NCBI GenBank assembly: GCA_031002005.1
Contig: CM061918.1
Location: forward strand, 43,870,047 to 43,934,046
Direction: 5' to 3'
Source: Vandiemenella viatica
Taxonomy: Eukaryota; Arthropoda; Insecta; Orthoptera; Morabidae
Length of the DNA: 64,000 bases
The position numbers and the translations under genes were made by a program. This document shows, in pieces, positions 55,450-64,000 of this stretch. The notes below the pieces were generated by a model. That model saw only the letters and a list, made by a program, of their open reading frames with translations, had not been told where the DNA came from and did not search any database. How positions within the stretch are numbered: the stretch's first letter is position 1; each line of letters begins with the position of its first letter.

Positions 55450-55798
55450 GGACCGTGCACAAACTACGTGGCTCCATCCAGGGGGGGGGGGATGAGGGGT
55501 TGGCTGGAAGGCTACACTGGGCTATGTGGGTGAGGGAGGTGGGGGGTTCCGAGCCAGGTCATCTAGCTTTCCTTTCATAAAATTTTTAACAGTTTAAATG
55601 AGGAACTGAACTCACAACAGCATGTGAATATTTACTTCCCTCAGTTAATTATCTCCACATGTAATTTACAATAGTCTGACAAGAGAAAACAGTACAAAAT
55701 GTATTCTGGAATCAAAAGGGAAAAAAGCTACGTGCTACGTCGGGGGAGGGGGGTTTACAGAAGGGCAAAATGGAGCTATGTGGTTTGTGCACGCTCCC
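55450..55798. mobile_element. Harbinger-like MITE, copy 2, TTA target duplication
   Basis: The termini 'GGACCGTGCACAAACTACGT' and 'TATGTGGTTTGTGCACGCTCCC' (last 22 bases given as its two halves TATGTGGTTTG and TGCACGCTCCC) form about 25-bp inverted repeats with TTA on each side (55447-55449, 55799-55801). The interior matches 43569-43952 in inverse orientation (for example 'CTTTCCTTTCATAAAATTTT', 'GCATGTGAATATTTAC'). Confidence 0.82.
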
Positions 55799-55801
55799 TT
55801 A

Positions 55802-56429
55802 TTGTTAAGGAAAATACTTATACTATAACTAGAACCAAAGAAGTACTAGAACTCGGATTTTTAAGTTCGAAAAATCTTATTTTAGGTGCCTAAAATAGGC
55901 TATTTGCAATGAAAAATAGATTCTAAATATGTCAAAATAAGCTCTCAAAATTGTGGTAATGTTTATGAAATATCAACATTTTTTAATTTAACTGATTTTA
56001 GCTGGCTGTGATTATCTAGAATCAATAAAACTTTTAATATGCATTTGACACGATTTCCTATCGGTGGAGAAATAAATTTTAAACACACAACTGTTGGATA
56101 TTTATTTACGGATACAAAAATTCATATGCTTATATGTACGAATTTTTATTATATATTAATATTTTTACTGTATGTGTCTTGTTTTTATTGTAGTGTTTAT
56201 ATAAAAAGATTAAATTTACAATGCAGATAGTTGTGTCAGCACCTCCAGATTGTTAAGTCCACAATTTGCGGATTGTTAAACTATTGACTAAACATAATCA
56301 GGCATTTATAATCCGCTGTTTGCGATTTGGTTTGTTTACCAATATTGTCGATGCGATTTTTAAAATTTTGTTATTTTGATATAACTGCACAGACTTTTTA
56401 ATAATATCAAATTAAAAGATTCGAAAACT
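55802..56429. other. Unassigned AT-rich stretch
   Basis: No frame, repeat or splice signal that I can support. Confidence 0.35.
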
Positions 56430-56705
56430 CAGGTGGTAAATAGCCTGACTGCGGCTCCAATGATCGAGGTTCGATCCACGATGAAGTCAAAACTGAATGT
56501 CCGGAATGGTTGCCTAGGTCCACTAAGCCTGCTATCCAACGAATACTGTGGGAAGGTAAAGAGTGGCCAGAACGTGGTGCAGACCCCGTCAAATCCTTCT
56601 AGCCCCACTGGTTGTGATGGGATTGCAGAGCTCTACCTCCGTGAAACCTGGGGGAAGCCATGGAGGAAGGAAATATATGGAGGAGAAATGACGTTAAATC
56701 TGTGA
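56430..56705 (+). repeat. Possible tRNA-derived SINE (second family)
   Basis: 'TGGTAAATAGCCTGACTGCG' resembles an A box and 'GAGGTTCGATCCACG' (about 56466-56480) a B box. They are about 35 bases apart, with the GC-rich body typical of SINEs and an end 'GGAGAAATGACGTTAAAT'. Only one copy is present in the window, so the family cannot be confirmed from repetition. Confidence 0.5.
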
Positions 56706-56719
56706 CGCCGCCTCTAAAC

Positions 56720-56776
56720 TCTCGGCTGATACTGCGCTTGCGCAGTGGCGGCAACGGCCATATTGCGAATCCATAC
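56720..56776 (+). promoter_or_regulatory. Short GC-rich promoter-like block (NRF1/YY1-like sites)
   Basis: 'ACTGCGCTTGCGCAGT' is a near-palindromic NRF1 (insect erect wing) type site (one mismatch to TGCGCATGCGCA). 'CGGCCATATTGCG' 13 bases on resembles a YY1/Pho site. The block is an island in AT-rich DNA. No exon was identified next to it. Confidence 0.3.
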
Positions 56777-56999
56777 AAAGTTCACATTGTGTTTGATGCT
56801 GTGATTATTTCATTTTCTAATGTGTATAAGTGTTTTATAATTCCATCTTGTGTTGCATAAGGGACAAAGAATTTATCTATTATTGTTAGTAATTTCATGA
56901 GAACCATGTTAGTGACAAAATGTGTATCGCGATGGAAACTACTTCCAGCTATTCCCAATTAAGCTTACAATGTATGGTAACAAGATAACTATTTTTATT

Positions 57000-57565
57000 C
57001 TGGTCTAGCACGCATTTCAACCTAACCACAAGTGGTAGGTAGTAATAAAACTGAAATATCCATTCTGCATGTCCACCATGTAATTCATTGTGGCTTTGGC
57101 AGAATTAATTTTTGGCCCAGGTCGCGTCCCAACCCAATCCCCTCAATTTGGAGACAGTATATCCCGCAAACTAAGCAAGATATCGAAAAACTTTATTCTT
57201 TATTTTCGATTTTTTTCGTCGTGTTACATAAGAATCCATCATCAAATTTGACTTTTGCGAAATTTTTCTTCTGTATTTCAACTCAAGACACCCACTTTTG
57301 AGACAGTATATCTCGAGAACTAGGCGAGACATCGAAAACTTTTATTCTTTATTTTATATTTGTCTCGTCTTTTTAAATAAGAATCCATCATCAAATTTGC
57401 CTTTGACCAATTTTTTCTTCTGAATTTCGACCAAAAACATCTCACATTTGAGACGGAATATCTCGAAAACTAAGGAGGATATCAAAAACTTTTGTTCTTC
57501 TTTTTTTTTCTCTCATCGAGTTACATAATAATCCATCAGCAGATTACGGCGTTATGTTTATCCTA
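57000..57565. repeat. Degenerate tandem hairpin repeat
   Basis: At least three units of about 115-130 bases in one orientation. Each has a stem around 'AAACTAAG'-type loops (TATCCC...AAGATA, TATCTC...GAGACA, TATCTC...GGATAT), then 'CTTTTATTCTTTATTTT', 'GTTACATAAGAATCCATCAT' and 'CAAATTTG'. The right end ('GATTACGGCGTTATG') parallels the right end of the block at 27.34 kb. About 80% or lower similarity between units, by eye. Confidence 0.75.
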
Positions 57566-57664
57566 GAGTCCCTTCGAGGTTTTTGTACATATATCCCGTG
57601 TCTGTATGCGGCCTAGGCCCCCCACTCCTCCTCCGCCCGGCGTCACTTCAATGCGTGGTGAAGG

Positions 57665-57912
57665 CATGGGCGCCGGCAGGACTACTTTTAGGGAGGTGCA
57701 CCAGTATCTTTTTTATATATATATAACACATTACTTATTAATTAAGAAATCAGAATTTATTGACAAGGTATTAAACAAATTTGGACAACAAGCTAGGCGC
57801 CTTATGTTATTATTGAAACAGTGAATTTAATAATAAAATTTTTGTTTCTCAATGTTTTTCTGTGTATTTTCTTTCAAGTGCACCCCCTTGCACCTCCCTG
57901 CCGGCGCCCATG
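57665..57912. mobile_element. hAT-like MITE, 248 bp, exact 8-bp duplication
   Basis: The ends CATGGGCGCCGGCAGG and CCTGCCGGCGCCCATG are perfect 16-bp inverted repeats. GGTGAAGG flanks both sides (57657-57664, 57913-57920). Sister of 17910-18141 but with an AT-rich interior. Confidence 0.93.
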
Positions 57913-57920
57913 GGTGAAGG

Positions 57921-58811
57921 TCTCTTGCATCGTCTCCATATACTTTCTTTCCTCCATGGGGGAAGCGGCAGGGACAGCAAAACTTTGTGACCTTTACCTT
58001 TAAAATATTTCGAACTAGTTGCCGCACATAACAGGGTTACCATATGTTAGGAAAATCCTGGGCATGCATTACTTTTTAAATTCCTGCCTAATGCCCAGAA
58101 GCTATGTTCCGGTTTGTGATACTGTCGAAGGATGCCTGTCCTATTTTTCATTAACAACGTGCATGTACGGCAATTACATTATTAAAGTATTGTTAGTATA
58201 ATAGTTAAAATTGTTCAACGTATTGTTACTGTTTAACTCATCAGTTTGTTGCACATGTCGCAATACTTAATGTTTCTGTTCGTTGGGGAATCAGTAAACT
58301 AGTTAATCCACTGCCTAATTAAAGATGATTTGGAGATCAGTACCTCGGCCATACCGATGGTTTTTGGGAACACATGGCTTATTGCAGCCTCTGTGCAACT
58401 AATACCAAAAAGGAACCGAGTGACAATGACCTCATATATGTTCGCTTCAATTGTTGGAAATAAACAGTACACAAAATATTTTTTTTTTTCTAAGTTAAAA
58501 CGCTTTTATTGATATTCGAAAGAAAAAAATTCGTAAAATAAGCAAAATAGGCTCTAACGTCAATTTAGGCATTTTTAAGCACTATAAAATCACAAATAAC
58601 GGCCATAAATATCGATAAATCGTATATATATAATATGTTATTGTATCTTGATCAGGAATAAAATAGGTTTTTGCCTAAAAATTCGAGGTTTAACTATATA
58701 ACACTTCGAAGCAAAGTTGCAGGTAACTGCTAGTTACTGTGTGCGGTGGATGAACTGTTAACGTAGAAAATAGCAACAACAAAAAAAGTATCTTCTACCT
58801 GTTGCTAGAAA
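57921..58811. other. Unassigned stretch
   Basis: 'CAGGGTTACCATATG' at about 58031 resembles a hAT-type left end, but no partner end was found. A 12-base T run lies near 58482. No gene was seen. Confidence 0.35.
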
Positions 58812-59035
58812 TCTTAGAGTGGCAGTCAGTTTCACGTCAGGAGGACGCCGGTTCGAATCCCCATCCAGGAATCCAGATTTGGGTTTTCCATGGTTTCCCC
58901 AAATGACTCCAGGTGAGGATGTTTTCTTCAAAATACCATAGCCTAATTCCTTCCCGTTCATTGTCCCCAGTCATTTCCCGTCTCCAATGACCTCGAAAAG
59001 CCATAAAGAAAAAAATCATCTCCCTCTGGATCGAG
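58812..59035 (+). repeat. tRNA-headed SINE, best copy
   Basis: A B box 'GGTTCGAATCC' (58850-58860), with 'TGGCAGTCAGTTTCACGTC' before it in the A-box area. The body is 'GGGTTTTCCATGGTTTCCCC', 'AAATGACTCCAGGTGAGGAT', 'TAATTCCTTCCCGTTCATTG' and 'CCAATGACCTCGAAAAGCC'. Same order as 23.04 kb and 38.83 kb (inverted). The left limit of the head is approximate. Confidence 0.85.
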
Positions 59036-60074
59036 ATAACCCTTCTCATATCTGTGTCTTTTTTTTTTTGTATTTGCGGTTACTGAGGATAGCAACTTCA
59101 AATAAGTGCATGATCCATTAGTAAATAATTACTCCAATCTTCAGGTTCATGACGTAATTACCGGAGCAAATTTACATAAGAGAAGAACCATCTTCTAGAT
59201 CTAGGCCACCGTGAGCGATAAACGACATTTTAGCTTTTTAATCTCACCAGACACATTGAAAAAATCGCTGAAAGTAATGCTTCATCCATGGTTTAAACAG
59301 AACTGAGCCAAAGACGGAAGTCAAGAAACGTAAGAGTAGGGACATGAGTTTTTTGTCAGTTTTACTTGATGTCTTGCTGATCAAGTAAAACAGTCTTTTT
59401 AGTTGTAATTTCCAACTTACAATTGCAGCTGTTATTTTTAATAGTTGATCTTCAGCAAGTATCGTGGTAAGTTCTGCCATTTCTATTTATTTAATATAAA
59501 GTTTGTATATTGCTTTTGTTTTAATTATGTTATTTGGGTACCAGAAGCTTACAATAATTGTGATCACCTTTAAAAAATTTCTGTAGGAAAGTATATAGAG
59601 CTTATTTGATCTTTTATTTATTAATGTGGTTAGTTAACACTGGTATGTCATATTAACTATTCAGTACAGCATCCGCCATCTGGTCTAAATTTAATTATCT
59701 CCATAGTTAGGTTATATTTAAGCAGTGATTGTTAGTAAGTAGTGGATTTGATTTTTGCCCCACGAGGTTCGCGCGAGAGGGCAGTGTGTTATTTAGATCG
59801 TTCTTTCATCCACTTCTCAATATTTGTTCTGAAAGGTAATATGTGTAGGGAGTTTGCTGTGAGCAGACGAGGGCCGGAAGCTGCCATACGTGTTTGCAGC
59901 AGATGTGGTATGGGGACCTTGTTGTAGCTAGGTCTCTAACGCGTTCTCCCTGACCAATCATCATACCTGCATTCCAGGCTGAGAATCTGTGCGATGGTCG
60001 CCTGACGGTGACTGGCGTGTGGTTTCCTGACGTCGATGCCACATACGGGGACAGTCGTACAAATTTAAATCCCA
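59036..60074. other. Unassigned stretch, GC-richer on the right
   Basis: The left part is AT-rich with no gene seen. From about 59750 the sequence turns GC-rich ('GGTTCGCGCGAGAGGGCAG', 'GACGGTGACTGGCGTGTGG') and may be the 5' region of the LINE-B copy that follows. That border could not be fixed. Confidence 0.35.
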
Positions 60075-61763
60075 GGAAGGCGAGCTTATACCACTGTCCA
60101 ATGGCCGCAATATTTCAGCTGAGTTAACTGTCTGCAGCATCGTCGATAGACCTGACTGTGGACCTCTGTTTCATAGCCATGTTGAGGGTCTGAACCAGAG
60201 ACTGCGGCGTTTTTGGGATAATCATGGATGCGGATTCCTCGATCTACGCCCAGGGGTTGAGTAGCGAATGGTTCCTTTGGATTAATCAGGTGTGCACTAC
60301 ACACGTGAATCGGCTACACGGATGGCAGGGGCCGTCCGGAGTGTATTGGGAGATTTTTTAGGCTTAGGAGAGACCAAACACTGGGATCACAGTTACGGGC
60401 AGCGCACTTTAGGAGTAGATTAAATTAAACTCGACTGTTTAAAGTACTCGTTATTAACTGTAGAAGTGATTGTAACAAGCAGTCTGAGCTTGAAAGCATT
60501 ATTAGTAGCAGAGAAACATTTAGATATTCTCGTAACAAATAGGTCTTAATTATTTACGGACATTCTATCACCTCACCAATAACTGATCATAAAGCGGCAA
60601 TTTCCACAGTAAAATTAATAACTGAGCGCAGAAAGAAAAAAGTAAGGATCGTTTACAGATTCGATAAATCTTCAAGGAGTGTTTTAGAGTGTACCTCAGG
60701 GATAATTACCTTACTTTCAAAGTAGCATATGGTACCGTTGAAGAGATATGGTATTGATTTATACGTGTAGTCAGGGATTGTATGGACATACGTACACCGA
60801 CACGGACAATCAAGGAAGAGAGATCCCCCGTGGCAATCAAGCAAAGGAGGATACACGCACTCTCAAGAAGGAGTAAATACCGTAATGAATTTGGAAAGTT
60901 AGATGAGGTAAGAGGACGTGTTAAAAATGGGATGCGTGAAGCCTTTAATGACTTCCGTTGCAATTCATTTTCCCACACCGAAAACCCAAAGAAATTTTGG
61001 TCCTATATTAAAAAATTCTTTTGTAATGGTAACAATGTGCCAGTATTACTATAAGATGGTCATGAAGTAGACGGCAGCCGCAATAAGGCTACCATATTTA
61101 ACACCGAATTTAAAAATTCATTCGCGGACGAAAAAATGGAAAACGTGCCAATCTTTTCACATTGTGTGGAATTAGAAATGGATTCAATACAAATTGATAG
61201 TGTAGATATCGTAAAGCAATTAAAGCTCTTGAAGTGAGGAAAAGCGCCGTGTCCCGATGGTATAAGAATATTTTCAGAGTATATGGGGGAAATAAAATCA
61301 TTTTTGTCTGATGTATTCTGTAAATCTTTAGGAGAGAAAAAGAACTATCTGACTGGAAAATTGCCCAGGTAATTCATGTTTTCAAGAAAGAAGGTAAGAG
61401 GGATCCTAGAAATTGACCAGGTCACAAGTTGATGCAATTTTCTTGAATTTTACCATGCACCGACTTTTAGCGAAAATTCGAGCTTATGGTATATAGGATC
61501 AGATTTGTAAACTGTTGCGAGATTGTCTAATGCTTCGGTCACAGTATGTCGTTGATGGAGAAGCCTCTTCCGGTTGTTGTTTTGGGCGTACCTCAAGGCA
61601 GTGTAGCTTCTTTTCTTAATTTTTATAAACGATCTCGGTGACAACGTTAATAGCAGGTTGCGATTGTTTGCTGATGATGTAGTTACCTGTAGTGAAGTAA
61701 GGTGCTCTGACGATTGTTAAAAAATTCACTAAACTGCAGAAAGAGCAAAGCAATGCACATAAT

Positions 61764-61766
<3 letters not shown>

Positions 61767-61799
<33 letters not shown>
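61767..61799. repeat. (AT)n microsatellite
   Basis: About 16 AT units within the LINE-B copy. Confidence 0.9.
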
Positions 61800-61801
<2 letters not shown>

Positions 61802-61874
61802 CATTTGCTAACACCGGCCCTGGTTGATTCTGTTTAGTATTTGGTGGTAATAGTACAAAACAATCACCTGCACA

Positions 61875-62168
61875 AAGTGGCGTAGCTAGGTCAACACGGG
61901 CCCCGGTGCAAAATAAAATTATTTTGGGCCCTCAGGCCAGACGGGCGCCTTTTTTCTTTGCCAAGTTGCTGGTAGGGGCCCCCTGAGCAGAGCTTGGGGG
62001 CCCTCTAAGCTGAGCTTGGGATAAAAAAAGAAGGTTGCCCATTTGCCCTAAAGGCCCGTGGGCCCTCTGAGCTGCACTTGGGGACCCCCTAACATGCGCT
62101 TTGGAGCCCCCTGAGCATGAGGGCCCCAGTGCACTGCACCGCCTAGCCCTGTGGTAGCTAAGCCCCTG
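61875..62168. mobile_element. hAT-like MITE, 294 bp, near-exact 8-bp duplication
   Basis: The ends AAGTGGCGTAGCTAGG and GGTAGCTAAGCCCCTG are imperfect inverted repeats (12 of 16). CCTGCACA (61867-61874) and CCTGCCCA (62169-62176) form an 8-bp duplication with one mismatch. The interior repeats 'GGGCCC' motifs and 'CTGAGC...CTTGGGG' strings. Confidence 0.75.
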
Positions 62169-62670
62169 CCTGCCCATAACTTCCATTGTGGGTAAAGCTA
62201 ATTCTGAATTTTGAATAATTGCAACGCTCTTACTAAGTAATAACTTATAAAACCCTCACGTGTCCACATTTGGATTACTGTTGTTTGTGGAGTTAGGAAT
62301 CTTTTTGCAAGGGAATGATTGACGCATTAGAAAATGCACAGGAGAGCTGCTCGACTCACGACTGCTTGCTGCAGCTCCTTATAAAAGCATCACAAAATTG
62401 GGCTGGCATTGTCTGGCAGACAGACGAATTTGTTGGCGAAATTCCTCTTTCATTTACGAGTGCAATGAAATACTTCATATACTAAACTATTTAGATTGTA
62501 ATGGCAGGAGAGATAAGATCTGAGAAATAAGTTGCCGTACAAATGCTTACATGTATTCTTTCTTTCCTCATGCTATTCGATATTGGAATACCCAGAGTTA
62601 GTTACGGTGCAAAGCACCCTCTGCCGACCACAATATTTGTGAATTGCAGAGTATGGATGTAGAATAATTT

Positions 62671-63551
62671 TGATTTTGCTCCTAGATTGTGTCTTTTAAA
62701 GTCAGAGTGGAATTAACTAATTACTGTTTCACATTTTTCAGGAATACACACAGAATAACTATAGGTTACTAGAGCTACCTTGACAGCCCTTATAGAAAGG
62801 GCCGATTTACAGAGCATCACTGATCCACATTATGTTAATATATGTTGATCTGTTCATTTTAGGGTTTTTCACATCACCCTATTACACTGCCACAGAGTTG
62901 GGAGAGGACTGATGAACAAAATGAATTTGTCCATAGGCTTTGAATGAACCATAACAGCATTTGATTTTGGGAAACCATAGAAAACAAGGGGGTCAAACCT
63001 GCATATTTCGGAATGTAAGGCTTGATGTGAAATCCAGTCAACACAATGGAAAGTTTACTAGATAAATTAATGATAGTGTAGGCTGCACCTTCCACAACTA
63101 CAGCAATATGTAGCTAAAATTCTTTATTTCAACTTAAAAATTATCATACAATTTCTGCACACTGGAGAATATTTTAGGTTGTATGCATAATCCAATTATT
63201 ATTTGATACTCATTTTACAGAATAAGCTTAAAACAAAGGAAGTTAGTGAACACATATTTTATTAAAAAAATACATAAATGCAACAGATTTCCTAGTACAG
63301 CAGAGACTGAAACATCATTTTCAGTTCTCTATACATCTTCAACTTCTTAATAGAGACATCCTTTCAATTTGTTGGCAACTGAAAATACCCAGTTCAAATC
63401 AGTTTTGTTTTGAGATTTTATGGTTATTTGACACAATCTTCACCCCTGAGAAAGTACTGTGTATATGATGTAAGATCGTCTCACAGAATTTCTTCCTCCT
63501 CCATTTTTGCTGAAGTATTAATAAGTAATTTATTGCAATGTAACATGTGTT
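62671..63551. other. Unassigned AT-rich stretch
   Basis: No gene or repeat could be supported. A 73-codon minus frame at 62874-63095 is unrecognised. Confidence 0.35.
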
Positions 63552-63960
63552 TCATTGGCCATTCACCTGTATAACTAATTTTGTTTTGCTCATGTTTTTA
63601 CTTATTATTCTCTCTTTGATAAAGTAACAGTTCATCACATGCCTTAATAATTTATTCCAGTCTTTGTCTACATTACATGTAAAGTTTTTTACTTCCTTAC
63701 AGCTGAAATCAAGTGTTAGTTTATGGTCATGATTGTCTCTACCTTCCCATTTGCTACTAATTCTTTTACCAATATTCACCCAGATCAAATAATCAATGTA
63801 AGCTTTATACAGTTGCACAAATCTCTTTCCTTGCCACTTATCTTCCAGTTCATCATTTTATTCAGTGACTGCATTTTTCACTTACAAATCAAGCAACTCT
63901 CTCCCTGCAAATGGTAATGTTCACCCAATTCCAGAGATTATACTTCCCTCCATTTATCAA
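63552..63960 (-). pseudogene. LINE-A C-terminal fragment
   Basis: The minus frame 63818-63552 reads 'RISSKWEGRDNHDHKLTLDF', matching 'SSWKGKDDHDHKLALDF' of LINE-A at 54.72 kb, followed by 'NVDKDWNKLLRHVM' against 'NVMGWNELPRGMM'. Upstream degenerate sequence continues to the window edge. The 3' tail has been lost. Confidence 0.7.
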
Positions 63961-64000
63961 TTCAGTATTTATTCCAACCCTCCCCTTTCTCTTCAGTACC

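Larger units (their letters stand above)
60075..62670 (+). mobile_element. LINE-B copy, most complete but dead
   Basis: A broken frame near 60440-60520 reads 'KVLVINCRSDCNKQSELESI', typical of the endonuclease start. Near 60565 'ITDHKAAISTV' holds the catalytic Asp-His. The linker frame is 60782-61054 ('YRNEFGKLDEVRGRVKNGMR', 'ENPKKFWSYIKKFF'). Reverse transcriptase traces: 'KAPCPDGIRIF' near 61245, 'GVPQGSV' near 61588 and 'LFADDVVT' near 61660 (out of frame with each other). The thumb ('RRAARLTTACC') lies at 62345 and the 3' end 'GTGAATTGCAGAGTATGGAT' at about 62638. A microsatellite and a hAT-like MITE interrupt it. Confidence 0.75.

Noticed and set aside
58029..58100. CAGGGTTACCATATG as another hAT-like end
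   Set aside because: No partner end or 8-bp duplication was found within the next kilobase.
59760..59785. CTCF-like site GCGCGAGAGGGCAG
   Set aside because: Several core mismatches and no supporting context; chance match likely.
61932..62186. 84-codon minus frame
   Set aside because: Falls within the hAT-like MITE at 61875-62168 and reflects its GGGCCC-type repeats.

Overview
This window looks like intergenic and intronic DNA from a large, AT-rich, repeat-laden arthropod genome, not a gene-dense or prokaryotic locus. I infer an insect and, less firmly, a polyneopteran (locust, cockroach, termite or stick-insect type). The grounds are the mix of elements: tRNA-headed SINEs with a 'TTTTCCATGGTTTCC' body, LINEs ending in (TTAAA)n or a GTATGGATGTAG-type tail, Penelope-like elements (PLEs) with GIY-YIG endonucleases, mariner and Tigger relatives, and many hAT-like MITEs. 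No database search was possible, so all family names rest on motifs read by eye.

Layout. 0-3.4 kb: SINE and LTR-like scraps, then a dead RTE-like LINE ending in poly(A). 5.0-6.3 kb: a mariner remnant. 7-13.7 kb: LINE scraps, a possible Tigger-like MITE and two hAT-like MITEs with exact 8-bp target duplications. 15.5-22.4 kb: the only stretch with host-gene signals. It has two splice-flanked + strand exon pairs (15556-15664 with 19079-19225, and 21491-21600 with 21748-21809) and one minus-strand exon candidate (22238-22408), set among PLE scraps. 22.9-28 kb: LINE copies, one holding an inserted hairpin-repeat block. 29.9-31.5 kb: a 1.57-kb hAT-like element. 34-40.7 kb: a direct duplication, a mariner with a canonical D,D34D spacing, two more hAT-like elements (one carrying a SINE) and a PLE end with its own core promoter.

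43.0-55.0 kb is the most striking part, a nested set of insertions. A LINE (family A) was hit by a Harbinger-like MITE (TTA duplication) and by a Tigger element (TA duplication). The Tigger transposase was then hit by a 6.1-kb PLE compound (13-bp duplication). That compound consists of two nearly identical PLE copies head to head, with about 2.6-kb inverted arms. One arm was in turn hit by a 0.47-kb fragment of another LINE. Each PLE copy is disabled by a different single-base lesion.

55-64 kb: a second Harbinger-like MITE, a tandem hairpin repeat, a hAT-like MITE that is a sister of one at 17.9 kb, a SINE, a second LINE-B copy with a nested hAT-like MITE, and a final LINE-A scrap. No rRNA, tRNA, CRISPR or operon structure was seen. 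Apart from the candidate exons, nothing looks like an intact functional gene.
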